From contig OY730442.1 in assembly GCA_963422685.1 (NCBI GenBank), forward strand, positions 1,302,001-1,366,000: 64,000 nucleotides of DNA. Reading direction: 5' to 3'. This stretch comes from Spongiihabitans sp963422685. Lineage in GTDB: Bacteria > Pseudomonadota > Gammaproteobacteria > Arenicellales > Poriferihabitantaceae. The position numbers and the translations under genes were made by a program. Positions within the stretch are counted from its first letter, which is position 1, and each line of letters starts with the position of its first letter. The notes under the pieces are model-generated. The model did no database searches and was not told the DNA's origin. It saw only the letters and a program-made list of their open reading frames with translations. This document shows positions 27,618 to 36,091 of the stretch, in pieces.

Positions 27618-29228
27618 ATGAAAACAGCCGATCAAAATTATGATTTTATCGTCATCGGCGCCGGTTCCGCTGGCTGCGTCATTGCAAACCGGTTAAGCGC
27701 AAACCCGGCGCATCGTGTGCTGCTGCTGGAAGCAGGGGGAAAGGATGCTTATCCGTGGATACACATTCCGGTTGGATATTTCAAAACCATGCACAACCCC
27801 AGGGTAGACTGGTGTTATCAAACCGACCCCGACCCGGGAATAAACGGACGGCAACTGAAATGGCCAAGAGGCAAGATACTGGGCGGGTCAAGCTCGCTCA
27901 ATGGCTTGCTTTATGTGCGCGGTCAATCCCGGGACTACGACGACTGGGCAGCGGCGGGAAACCCGGGCTGGTCATTCAAAGAGGTATTGCCGCATTTCAT
28001 AAAATCCGAAGATCAGGCGCGGGGCGCCATTCCATTGCATGGCGTGGGCGGGCCCCAGAAAGTTTCGGATATTCGTCTGCGCAGCGGGGTCACTGACGCA
28101 TTTATTGAGGCCGCCCGGCAGGCCGGGATACCGGCCAATGACGACTTCAACGGCGCCACCCAGGAGGGCGTTGGCTACTTCCAGCTAACCACCCACAACG
28201 GACGACGCTGGAGTACCGCCCGGGGTTATCTGAAACCGGTTCGCAATCGTACCAATCTGGATATTATTACCAAAGCACACGTTACCAGGTTGATCGCCCG
28301 GGGTAACCGAATCTGTGGCGCGGTATTCATCGCTGGAAACCGAAACCACAATATACATTGCAGCAAAGAGATCATATTAAGCGCAGGCGCAATCGGATCA
28401 CCCCACATTCTGCAGCTTTCGGGTATCGGGTCGGGCCAGCACAGCCAAAGCCTGGATATTCCTGTGATTCACGATTTGGCCGGAGTGGGTCAGAATCTCC
28501 AGGATCACCTGCAAATTCGTGCGGTTTATAAAACCACCCGGCCCACACTCAACGATGAAATCAGCAGCCCCTGGCGCAAGCTCTTGATTGGATTAGAGTA
28601 TATCGCCCGCCGCAGCGGCCCGATGACCATGGCGGCGAGCCAGGTGGCCATCTTTACCCGCTCGCACCACGCCGCAAAACGACCGGATATTCAGTTCCAC
28701 TTCCAGCCGTTAAGCTCCGACAACCCGGGCGAGGGCACGCATAAATTTTCGGCGTTTACGTCATCGGTTTGCCAGCTAAGGCCTGGCAGCCGTGGATACC
28801 TGAGAATTCGCTCACCCGATCCGATGGTTCATCCCGCGCTTCAACCCAATTATTTATCCACCGAAGAAGACTGTCGGATTGCCGTTGCGGCGATGAAAAT
28901 TTCCCGGCAGATCGCCTCTATGCCAGCGCTGAAAGATTTTATCCTGAGCGAATACGACCCTGGAGATCATGTGGTGAGTGATGAACAATTGCTGCAGCAC
29001 GCCCGCAACACTGGGACGACTATTTACCATCCAAGCTGTACCTGCAAAATGGGGCCGGCATCAGACCCGATGGCGGTTGTTGATCACCAGCTTCGTGTGC
29101 ACGGTCTGGTCGGGCTGCGCGTTGCCGATGCTTCCATCATGCCGAATATCATTTCCGGGAATACCAACGCGCCGAGTATCATGATTGGAGAAAAATGCGC
29201 CGACATGGTGCGGCAGGCGTGGCAGTAA
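27618..29228 (+). CDS. GMC-family FAD-dependent oxidoreductase (choline dehydrogenase-like)
   Basis: 536 residues. FAD-binding motif FIVIGAGSAGCVIANRLS at residues 10-27 and the GMC signature KILGGSSSLNGLLYVRG. Further family motifs are LSAGAIGSPHILQLSGIG and the C-terminal active-site region HPSCTCKMG, with NTNAPSIMIGEKCADM at the end. Family members oxidise primary or secondary alcohols; the substrate is unknown. It is probably the first gene of an IclR-controlled operon with the FMN-dependent dehydrogenase. Confidence 0.93.
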   Translation: MKTADQNYDFIVIGAGSAGCVIANRLSANPAHRVLLLEAGGKDAYPWIHIPVGYFKTMHNPRVDWCYQTDPDPGINGRQLKWPRGKILGGSSSLNGLLYVRGQSRDYDDWAAAGNPGWSFKEVLPHFIKSEDQARGAIPLHGVGGPQKVSDIRLRSGVTDAFIEAARQAGIPANDDFNGATQEGVGYFQLTTHNGRRWSTARGYLKPVRNRTNLDIITKAHVTRLIARGNRICGAVFIAGNRNHNIHCSKEIILSAGAIGSPHILQLSGIGSGQHSQSLDIPVIHDLAGVGQNLQDHLQIRAVYKTTRPTLNDEISSPWRKLLIGLEYIARRSGPMTMAASQVAIFTRSHHAAKRPDIQFHFQPLSSDNPGEGTHKFSAFTSSVCQLRPGSRGYLRIRSPDPMVHPALQPNYLSTEEDCRIAVAAMKISRQIASMPALKDFILSEYDPGDHVVSDEQLLQHARNTGTTIYHPSCTCKMGPASDPMAVVDHQLRVHGLVGLRVADASIMPNIISGNTNAPSIMIGEKCADMVRQAWQ

Positions 29229-29304
29229 ACGACTCATTTATGTCGATATTCGCCGCCCATGTTTAGCGCCGATATGCCGGGTTTTTTACGTGGTTGAAAG
29301 GCTC

Positions 29305-30447
29305 ATGCTCCGAGCGGCCAGCATCCGCCAGTTGCGCCGGCTCGCATGTCGCCGTATACCCGGATACGCCTTCGACTACCTGGCTGGCGGTTGCATGGCC
29401 GACTGTGCGCTAACCCGTAACCGCGCAGACCTCGACCGGGTCCAGCTTCATCCGCATTATCTTAAACCTGGAACCGCTGTTGAGCCCGACTGCACCTTGT
29501 TTGGGCAATCGTTTGGCTTCCCCTGCGGCGTTTCTCCCATCGGGCTGAGCGGTCTGATCTGGCCGCGGTCGACCGAGTTTCTGGCCGCAGCAGCGAAACA
29601 GGCCAACATCCCGTTCATTCTCAGCACCGTGGCATCCACTGCCATTGAAACTGCGGCACGTTATGCCGAAGATCGATTCTGGTTCCAGCTTTACCCGCCG
29701 CCAGACCGGGCAGTCAGCCTGGACCTGATGCGGCGAGCCAAAGACACCGGATGCAAACATTTGGTGGTCACCATTGATGTCCCCGCGCTGGGGCGGCGCC
29801 CCAGAGACATCCATAACGGACTCGGTATGCCGCCGGCGATCACGGTCAAAAACATCTGGCAGTCCATGCTTCGACCAGCCTGGAGCATGGCCACGCTGCG
29901 CACCGGCGTCCCCCGATTCGAAACGCTGGAACCGTATATGGGAGAGAAGATCAAACTGAAAGGCGCAACAAATTACGTCCGCAATGCCTTTAAGGAACCG
30001 GTTGACGAAAATGTACTGAAAATAATTCGTGACCAGTGGCCGCATCACCTCATCGTCAAAGGCATTCTGACTGTGGATGATGCGCACAGAGCCATAACCG
30101 CAGGCGCCGACGGATTGATCATTTCCAACCATGGCGGGCGCCAGTTGGATGCTGCACCCTCGACAATTTCGGTCACCCGCGAGATTGCCGATGCGGTGCG
30201 CGGCAAAGCGGTGGTGATGGCTGACAGCGGCGTGGAATCCGGGGTTGATATCGCACGATTTCTGGCAAACGGCGCACAAATGGTATTTGCCGGACGCGCT
30301 TTCATGTACGGGGTCGGGGCACTGGGAAAGCGCGGCGCAATCCATGCCATCCATATTCTCGAAGCGGAGTTTGGTCAAACCCTGGGCCAACTCGGATGCC
30401 GGCGCCCTGTGGATCTGCCTGAACATTCAGGCAGCTTTGCCGGTTGA
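29305..30447 (+). CDS. FMN-dependent alpha-hydroxy-acid dehydrogenase (lactate/mandelate type)
   Basis: About 380 residues from ATG 29305, preceded by GAAAGG; the frame extends upstream into the GMC gene but that part is not conserved. Motifs: IPGYAFDYLAGGC, SPIGLSGLIWP, TIDVPALGRRPRDIHNG, the active-site ISNHGGRQLDAAPSTI (His and Arg) and MADSGVESGVDIARFLANGA. It oxidises a 2-hydroxy acid to the 2-oxo acid. With the preceding GMC enzyme it could take an alcohol or hydroxy acid through successive oxidation; this is inference. Confidence 0.93.
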   Translation: MLRAASIRQLRRLACRRIPGYAFDYLAGGCMADCALTRNRADLDRVQLHPHYLKPGTAVEPDCTLFGQSFGFPCGVSPIGLSGLIWPRSTEFLAAAAKQANIPFILSTVASTAIETAARYAEDRFWFQLYPPPDRAVSLDLMRRAKDTGCKHLVVTIDVPALGRRPRDIHNGLGMPPAITVKNIWQSMLRPAWSMATLRTGVPRFETLEPYMGEKIKLKGATNYVRNAFKEPVDENVLKIIRDQWPHHLIVKGILTVDDAHRAITAGADGLIISNHGGRQLDAAPSTISVTREIADAVRGKAVVMADSGVESGVDIARFLANGAQMVFAGRAFMYGVGALGKRGAIHAIHILEAEFGQTLGQLGCRRPVDLPEHSGSFAG

Positions 30448-30593
30448 TTTCCGTTGTTTCCGAAAGGCCCGGGCTCAGATGGATATGGCCTGTCGCCGAC
30501 GCCCATGCGATCAGGGCGATTGCAGGTTTGTACAAACTCGAATTACCGGTAAACCTGTTACTGTGCATCAAGGCAAATCGAACCCGTGAATTT

Positions 30594-31250
30594 ATGCAAA
30601 CACGTTTGGACCATATCGTAATTGCGGCCAGAACATTGGATGAGGGAGCCAACTATGTAAGGCGGCTGTTGGGCGTTGAAATCCCTGACGGGGGCCGGCA
30701 TGAAATCATGGGAACGCATAACCGGGTCATGTCACTGGGCGCGGGAGTTTATCTGGAGGTGATTGCGGTAAATCCTGAAATGCGGCCGCCGGCATACCCG
30801 CGCTGGTTCGGGCTGGACGACCCGCATATTCAGCAGACACTCCACCGTGGCCCCGCATTGCTGACATGGGCGGTGAACACCGATGACCTGGATTCACTGG
30901 TCAGGAACAGCGCCGTCAGTCTGGGCGAAGTGAAACCGGCACAACGGGATAACCTGAGATGGAAGGCGGCGCTCACCGAGGACGGGCGTATGCCGGGCGC
31001 CGGATTTGTGCCGCTGTGTATCCAGTGGCAGGTGGATTTTCATCCATCGCAATTCATGCACAACCCCGGTTGCAGTATTAACTCGCTAACGCTTTATCAT
31101 GCCAAATACCATTGGCTGGCAAATGCACTTGAATCTATTGGTGCGAATAATCTGGTAACCATCAAGCCATTAGCAGAAAACAAACCGGCGTACATGGAGC
31201 TTGACCTGACTTGTCCGCGTGGTAACGTACTCATATCCAGCAAGCATTAG
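30594..31250 (+). CDS. VOC-fold protein (glyoxalase-like domain)
   Basis: About 218 residues from MQTRLDHIVIAARTLDEGAN, the start of the vicinal-oxygen-chelate fold. The pattern HEIMGTHNRVMSLGAGVYLEVIA and the FVPLCIQWQVDFHPSQ middle resemble the Glyoxalase_3 group, in which one chain holds two half-domains. The frame runs back to 30444, but the upstream 50 codons look non-coding. The 146 bp before it hold no other gene. Possible metal-dependent isomerase or dioxygenase; the substrate is not known. Confidence 0.78.
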   Translation: MQTRLDHIVIAARTLDEGANYVRRLLGVEIPDGGRHEIMGTHNRVMSLGAGVYLEVIAVNPEMRPPAYPRWFGLDDPHIQQTLHRGPALLTWAVNTDDLDSLVRNSAVSLGEVKPAQRDNLRWKAALTEDGRMPGAGFVPLCIQWQVDFHPSQFMHNPGCSINSLTLYHAKYHWLANALESIGANNLVTIKPLAENKPAYMELDLTCPRGNVLISSKH

Positions 31251-31258
31251 GCGCTAAA

Positions 31259-31921
31259 ATGTCAAAGAATCCATTTGATCATAAAGATGAGCTTTACCAA
31301 TATATCAAGTCGGTTTCTGTGCGGGAAACCAGGGAGCAGGTGTTGCTCAGGCAGATGACTCAGGAGCTCAGCAACGCCGGTATGCAGATTTCGCCGGATC
31401 AGGGTCAGTTTATGGCCATGCTGGTAAAGTTGACCGGGGCCAGGGAGATTATTGAAATTGGCACATTCACTGGCTACAGTGCGTTGTCCATGGCGCTGGC
31501 CCTGCCTGCAGACGGGCGGCTGACAGCGTGTGATGTTAAACGTGAATGGATCAACATGGGTAGACCGTTCTGGCAGCAAGCAGGGGTGGATAATAAAATT
31601 GATGTTCGAATCGGACCCGCCGCCGCGACCCTTGACGCGCTCATCGCCCGGGGTAATCAGAACCGCTTTGATATGGCGTTTATCGATGCTGATAAAACCA
31701 GCTATGCTATTTACTACGAAAAAACCTTGCAGCTTGTCCGCCCGGATGGGCTGATTCTGGTGGACAATGTTTTTTGGAGCGGCGCAGTCATTGATGACCA
31801 TGACCACAGCGATGATGCGGTCAGCATCAGGAATTTCAACCAACTGGTCAGCAAAGACCAGCGAGTGGATATTTCGATGCTCTGTATCGGCGACGGATTG
31901 TTTTTGATTAGAAAGAAATAG
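31259..31921 (+). CDS. Class I SAM-dependent O-methyltransferase (caffeoyl-CoA type)
   Basis: 220 residues. SAM-binding motif EIIEIGTFTGYSALSMALAL near residue 60, then FDMAFIDADKTSYAIYYEKTL (metal-binding Asp) and LILVDNVFWSGAVID, all typical of the cation-dependent catechol/caffeoyl-CoA O-methyltransferase family. It starts 8 bp after the VOC gene and is probably in the same operon. The substrate would be a vicinal diol or catechol. Confidence 0.9.
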   Translation: MSKNPFDHKDELYQYIKSVSVRETREQVLLRQMTQELSNAGMQISPDQGQFMAMLVKLTGAREIIEIGTFTGYSALSMALALPADGRLTACDVKREWINMGRPFWQQAGVDNKIDVRIGPAAATLDALIARGNQNRFDMAFIDADKTSYAIYYEKTLQLVRPDGLILVDNVFWSGAVIDDHDHSDDAVSIRNFNQLVSKDQRVDISMLCIGDGLFLIRKK

Positions 31922-32018
31922 ACTGGATTCGGGTTTGTCGGGGGCAGATCAAACCCCTAACTTTGTTGTCGATGACAGCATGACAATAACCGCAATAATA
32001 AGAGCACATAAAGATGGC

Positions 32019-32786
32019 CTAGGCCAGTGGCCGGTTAAATAACGAACCAAACTGCGGAAGTTTGTCGTCAATCCCGGCCAGGCGCAGGCTGTGCCAGGCC
32101 ATGGCGTGATTGGAAGAGGTTAATGGAATGCCGATACTGGTTTCCAGTTGTTTACATGCTTCGACCAAGCGTACTGATGTGCAGGAAACGAAAACCGCAT
32201 CTACCTCGGCATGTTTGATAATTGTGCGAATCCCTTTCTCTACGGATTCCGGAGTTATGCGGGAAACGCTGGTATCCCGGTTCTCATTAAACGAACCGAA
32301 TACCGGCACCTTGACCCCTCGCTCGTCCATGTATTTTGCGACGATTTTATTTACATCGGCGGAGTAAGGGGTCAAAACCGCTATGCGTTTCGCATTGAAG
32401 GCTTTAAACGCGGCAAATGCGCCGGTAATCGGCGTGGTGCACCTGGCATCAGGCTGCGCCGCCCGAATATGCGCAAATACCTTTTCTTCGCCGATGGCCA
32501 TTGTGGCAGAGGTGCAGCCATAGGCTACCACATCCAGCGATGTGTCCGGGGTGATCAGGTTTGCACTGGCGGTTATGCGCGGCGCCATTGCTGTGAGTGA
32601 TTCAGGGGTAACGACATCGTCGTTGAGGATTCGGCTGTGGTACAGCGCCACACCATGGAGATGATAAAAAATCTGCTGCCACTCGTGCTCGATGGTGTAG
32701 TCCGTAGCCAGCACGATCAGGCCGATTTTTGCCCGGGCCGCGATACCGGCATCCAGTTCACGGGGCAGGTGTTCAATCAGGGTCAT
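32019..32786 (-). CDS. Asp/Glu-racemase-superfamily enzyme (maleate isomerase/EutA-like)
   Basis: About 255 residues from Met at 32786 (MTLIEHLPRELDAGIAARAK); a longer frame to 32966 lacks family sequence. The two catalytic cysteines of the superfamily are present in VVAYGCTSATMAIGEEKV and AVFVSCTSVRLVEACKQLE, as in maleate cis-trans isomerase and ectoine-utilisation EutA. It ends in SSNHAMAWHSLRLAGI, also typical. The enzyme probably isomerises or racemises a dicarboxylate or amino-acid derivative. It converges with the O-methyltransferase operon. Confidence 0.85.
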   Translation of the reverse strand: MTLIEHLPRELDAGIAARAKIGLIVLATDYTIEHEWQQIFYHLHGVALYHSRILNDDVVTPESLTAMAPRITASANLITPDTSLDVVAYGCTSATMAIGEEKVFAHIRAAQPDARCTTPITGAFAAFKAFNAKRIAVLTPYSADVNKIVAKYMDERGVKVPVFGSFNENRDTSVSRITPESVEKGIRTIIKHAEVDAVFVSCTSVRLVEACKQLETSIGIPLTSSNHAMAWHSLRLAGIDDKLPQFGSLFNRPLA

Positions 32787-33111
32787 TGCCGGGGGTTTTT
32801 GTTTTAATGCGATAGTCTTCTTTATTGGATATATCACATAGCCTGCGTCCATACCAGATTTTACGTTGATCGCTGGCGTCCCACTCAAGGTCGTTTGAGG
32901 CAAGTGTTGACCACTTGATGCTGCCGATAACCCAGTTAGGGTCACCTTTTCGGGCATTCTGTTCACAGATACGCATGTATTCCCTGATGGTTATGGCCTT
33001 ACGATACTTTTCGTACCGGGCACGAACCTTTGAACCAAACCTCTTGGGGTTGTCAATGTACTTTATTCGCACCTCATAAGGAAAGTTGTATTGTTTACCG
33101 TCTATAGTCAC
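32773..33111 (-). CDS. Hypothetical 112-residue protein
   Basis: A 112-codon frame with a GTG start and a balanced composition, rich in Lys, Arg and aromatic residues (e.g. YEKYRKAITIREYMRICEQN). I do not recognise a family. It overlaps the racemase-type gene by 14 bp, which can occur in real operons. The 260 bp upstream (33112-33371) hold nothing else I can support. Confidence 0.4.
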   Translation of the reverse strand: MTIDGKQYNFPYEVRIKYIDNPKRFGSKVRARYEKYRKAITIREYMRICEQNARKGDPNWVIGSIKWSTLASNDLEWDASDQRKIWYGRRLCDISNKEDYRIKTKTPGNDPD

Positions 33112-33371
33112 TGAAAGTATTTTCGGGTTTGTTTTGGTTTTTCGTAGTCTGGTTAGAGAAAAGTATTGAAGACATTATTGATGGTCTGCCGGATTGCGAT
33201 CATTGCGCTCTCGCAGACGTTCAACCGCAACATTCTGAATGGAACGCCCGGTATCGTAAACCAGAATTGATGGATAAATCGGCGCATGACCTGCGCTGGT
33301 CGGCCCGGATGCTTGCAGAGGGTTTGTGAGGGCATACTAAAATTGTATTTGTCGCTTCCTTGTCTGTCGAA

Positions 33372-34142
33372 ATGAAAAACCAGTACGACCCTAAAAATAT
33401 CGCATCCATGGAAATGATCTATGGCGAGGGGTATCTCTCCGCCGGCGGGGACGCCGGGGTAGCCGCGATTGTCGGCGGTCTGGAACTGGCCGGAAAGCGG
33501 GTTCTGGCGGTCGGCTGCGGTCTGGGCGGCGAGTTAATCACGCTCGCAAGGGATCATAAAGCCGGGCACGTGCACGGCATTGATATTGATGCCAGGGTGC
33601 TGGGAAGAGCCAGGGAACTGGTTAGCAGGGAAAATTTAACCGACAGGATTTCTCTGACTAAAACCGGGCCTGGCCCCATGCCTTTTGACAACAACCAGTT
33701 TGATATTGTCTATGCGACCGCGGTGACCTGCCATTTTCAAACGCTGGAACCCTTCTTTAAAGAGGCGTTGCGGGTCTTGCAGACTGGCGGGAAAATAGTG
33801 GGACGGGAATGGTTCAGGATTGCAGACAACCCAGCCTATCATGCGTGGGATGACTGGTTGCGCAACCAGGGATTAAACTTTTATTTCGTCGGGACTGAAG
33901 CATTCTCTGCGTCGATGACAGATTGCGGTTTTACAGACGTCTCTATTATTGACCGCACTGCGATGATTGCAGATCTGGCGGTCAATGCAATGACCAGGGT
34001 GGACAATGCGCTTAAAGCCGATCTGATCAGAGTGCTGGGTAATGCCGGATATCAGTCCTGCAAAAACTGGACGGCTATACGCGCCAGGGCGTTGACCAGC
34101 GGCGGTATTGGCCAGGGTCAGTTCTGTGCAACCAGGCCGTAA
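33372..34142 (+). CDS. SAM-dependent methyltransferase (phosphoethanolamine-methyltransferase-like)
   Basis: 256 residues from MKNQYDPKNIASMEMIYGEG. The SAM site is KRVLAVGCGLGGELITLARD near residue 45, then VHGIDIDARVLGRAREL and MPFDNNQFDIVYATAVTCH, with EALRVLQTGGKIVGREWFR. The opening YGEGYLSAGG stretch is characteristic of PMT and other ubiE-type N-methyltransferases. Substrate unknown. A codon four residues upstream (33360) is an alternative start. It stands alone, followed by the parS region. Confidence 0.82.
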   Translation: MKNQYDPKNIASMEMIYGEGYLSAGGDAGVAAIVGGLELAGKRVLAVGCGLGGELITLARDHKAGHVHGIDIDARVLGRARELVSRENLTDRISLTKTGPGPMPFDNNQFDIVYATAVTCHFQTLEPFFKEALRVLQTGGKIVGREWFRIADNPAYHAWDDWLRNQGLNFYFVGTEAFSASMTDCGFTDVSIIDRTAMIADLAVNAMTRVDNALKADLIRVLGNAGYQSCKNWTAIRARALTSGGIGQGQFCATRP

Positions 34143-34309
34143 CCGGATTACTGTCGCCGAATAACCCGTCCTGGTCTGGTCGAAACCTTTGAGGCAGACT
34201 CTGGTTTCATAATAAAATGCGGCGCGGGAATCCCCTGCCACTGTTATCGTGCGGCTGCAGATCTATATGCGGGTCGGTGAAAGCATAAAAGAACATCTGG
34301 AATACCGGA

Positions 34310-34325
34310 TGTTTCACGTGAAACA
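34310..34325. promoter_or_regulatory. parS: parS site 1 (ParB-binding centromere sequence)
   Basis: TGTTTCACGTGAAACA is a perfect 16-bp match to the bacterial chromosomal parS consensus, a palindrome. It is bound by ParB to nucleate the partition complex. It lies in the non-coding gap between the methyltransferase and flavin reductase genes. Confidence 0.95.
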
Positions 34326-34384
34326 AATTGCAAGATCCGGGCTTAATTATCCAATCCAACAATGGGCAGGCGTCACTTTTATTA

Positions 34385-34400
34385 TGTTTCACGTGAAACA
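34385..34400. promoter_or_regulatory. parS: parS site 2
   Basis: A second perfect TGTTTCACGTGAAACA, 75 bp from the first. Here the palindrome extends four more bases on each side, covering 34381-34404 without mismatch. Two close perfect copies are very unlikely by chance. Confidence 0.95.
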
Positions 34401-34448
34401 TAATCCCCCAAGGATTCCCGCCAGATGGTTTTGTCCCGGGGGATTATG
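34399..34448. repeat. 11-bp inverted repeat beside parS site 2
   Basis: CATAATCCCCC (34399-34409) and GGGGGATTATG (34438-34448) are exact inverse complements with a 28-bp centre. The left arm overlaps the end of parS site 2. It could form a hairpin or cruciform, or terminate transcription entering from the methyltransferase gene. No gene lies in 34143-34495 apart from these sites. Confidence 0.7.
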
Positions 34449-34495
34449 ATGTCCCGTCACAGGAAAGCGAAACAGAATCACCTGACACCCGGCAA

Positions 34496-35533
34496 TTACT
34501 CGGACAGGGTTTTTACGGCACCACCCCGATCGCTGCCGAAATACACACCAAATCGCTGGCGCGCTGATTCGGATATGTACCTTTTTATCATTGTTCTGAT
34601 CGCGCTGGAATCAAGGCGCTCAAATGGAATATGATCGAAAGCCCAGAACCCGTTTTCTACTTTGTCCGAGTCTGCTTTTGCCCGGTAGTAAATGGATTGC
34701 TGACCCGTTTCCTCATGCTCAAATACGGCGAACAAGGAACTGATTGTTATGCCAATGCCCAGTTCATTCAGGTAGATTTGCAGTTTATTCAGCGAACCTG
34801 CAGAACCATCCAATCCACTTGCCGGCACAACCAACTGATCGCCCTTGGCGTGGTCCATCAGTAATAATTTACCGTCATGTTCAACGATTGCACCGACGAT
34901 AACATCCGCATCACTCTCAACCGCCGCAACTGCGGATTTTTCCAGTTCCAGATCCAGATAGCCGCCTCGCACGTATCCCAATCCGTTGCGCTGGTTATAA
35001 TCATAGGACTGAATTCGCCCCAGTATCACCGCATGATCTCCAGCATCAATTACCTGCTCCCGTCGGCAGTCAAACCAGGCGCATACGCCATTTAGGATCG
35101 GATATCCGGACTCGCTTTCCGTCCAGTCAGCGATGTTAAATTTATCGGGGCTCTTTGATGCAAACAGCCCTGAAATACCAACCTGGCTTTGCGCCAGAAT
35201 ATTCACTGCAAATCCTTCTGAGCGGGTAAAAACATCAATGCTTTCGGCCGCTTTGTCCACACAAATCAACAACATTGGCGGGCTCAGAGAAACCGATGTG
35301 AAGGAATTTACTGTGAATCCCCGCGGAATGCCATTCTTTTCCCGCGAGGTAACTACCGTAACGCCTGTCAGAAACGTGCCAAACGCATTGCGTAATTGTC
35401 TAAGGTCAGAATTGCTCAATTCACAAATTATATTAAAGAAGAATGCACTTCGGGCATCTGCCAAAACACCATGTCCTGGCGCCATCCCTGAAGCAAAATA
35501 AAACCCGGCTGGAAACAGCGGATAATTCCGCAA
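34496..35533 (-). CDS. Flavin reductase-family protein with Nudix-like C-terminal extension
   Basis: Up to 345 residues. Residues ~45-200 form a flavin reductase-like FMN-binding barrel: RNAFGTFLTGVTVVTS, GFTVNSFTSVSLSPPMLLIC, FAVNILAQSQ, DHAVILGRIQS. The last ~130 residues (VGAIVEHDGKLLLMDH, then VVPASGL and a charged middle) look like a Nudix fold without a clear GX5EX7REUXEEXGU box, so hydrolase activity is doubtful. The first ~40 residues are probably not translated; the real start is uncertain. Such reductases supply FMNH2 to two-component monooxygenases. Confidence 0.78.
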   Translation of the reverse strand: MRNYPLFPAGFYFASGMAPGHGVLADARSAFFFNIICELSNSDLRQLRNAFGTFLTGVTVVTSREKNGIPRGFTVNSFTSVSLSPPMLLICVDKAAESIDVFTRSEGFAVNILAQSQVGISGLFASKSPDKFNIADWTESESGYPILNGVCAWFDCRREQVIDAGDHAVILGRIQSYDYNQRNGLGYVRGGYLDLELEKSAVAAVESDADVIVGAIVEHDGKLLLMDHAKGDQLVVPASGLDGSAGSLNKLQIYLNELGIGITISSLFAVFEHEETGQQSIYYRAKADSDKVENGFWAFDHIPFERLDSSAIRTMIKRYISESARQRFGVYFGSDRGGAVKTLSE

Positions 35534-35596
35534 ATAGTATCGGTTAAATTCATTTTCCCGTCAAAAATCTGCATTCCAATCAGATTTACAACGTGA

Positions 35597-35619
35597 AACG
35601 GGCAGCAAAGCTACCCGTT
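35597..35619 (-). terminator. Hairpin terminator downstream of rpsI
   Basis: A 10-bp stem with one G-T pair and a 3-nt loop (AACGGGTAGC on the minus strand pairing with GCTGCCCGTT). It follows rpsI by ~45 bp in the minus direction, with only a short T run after it. Probable end of the rplM-rpsI operon. Confidence 0.65.
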
Positions 35620-35661
35620 CCAAAATTTCCGGTTTTATTCGATTGGTTTTATTCGATATAA

Positions 35662-36060
35662 CTAGCGTTTTGAGTATTGAGGGCGTTTCCGGGCTTTGTG
35701 CAAACCCACTTTTTTACGCTCCACTTCTCTGGCGTCCCGGGTCACAAACCCGGCTTTTCGCAGGGAACCACGCAGCTCTTCATCATAATTCAGCAATGCG
35801 CGGGTGATACCATGCCTGATCGCCCCGGCCTGTCCGCTGTTGCCGCCGCCTCCGACATTTACTTTCACATCTACCTTGTCCAGCATCTCCACAAGCTCCA
35901 GCGGCTGACGCACGATCATACGGGCAGTTTCGCGGCCGAAATATTGTTCGATGGGCTTTTTGTTGATAACGATGTTTCCTGTTCCGCGCTGCATGTAGAC
36001 CCGCGCCACAGAAGATTTGCGGCGTCCTGTTCCCTGGTATGTTTGCTGAGCTTGTGCCAT
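35662..36060 (-). CDS. rpsI: 30S ribosomal protein S9
   Basis: 132 residues. YQGTGRRKSSVARVYMQRGTG at the start, GGGNSGQAGAIRHGITRALL in the middle and the basic C-terminus KKVGLHKARKRPQYSKR, which reaches the P-site tRNA in the ribosome, are diagnostic. It lies 31 bp after rplM in the conserved rplM-rpsI operon. Confidence 0.98.
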   Translation of the reverse strand: MAQAQQTYQGTGRRKSSVARVYMQRGTGNIVINKKPIEQYFGRETARMIVRQPLELVEMLDKVDVKVNVGGGGNSGQAGAIRHGITRALLNYDEELRGSLRKAGFVTRDAREVERKKVGLHKARKRPQYSKR

Positions 36061-36091
36061 GACCGATAATTTGTATCAGGATGAATTTTAA

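Noticed and set aside
29185..29304. Upstream extension of the FMN-dependent dehydrogenase into the GMC gene
   Set aside because: The extra 40 codons overlap the GMC reading frame and are not family-like; a good ribosome-binding site precedes ATG 29305.
33129..33335. Overlapping ~60-codon frames on both strands before the methyltransferase
   Set aside because: No family sequence, no convincing ribosome-binding site, and equal open length on both strands.
34143..34495. Chromosome replication origin beside parS
   Set aside because: No cluster of DnaA boxes (TTATCCACA-like) and no dnaA/gidA-type neighbours; parS sites often lie tens of kilobases from oriC.
1..36000. Dispersed GC-rich motif (GGCCTGG/CCCGGGCC-like) in several intergenic gaps
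   Set aside because: The occurrences are short, variable and not clearly palindromic; I could not define a consensus that exceeds what base composition would give.
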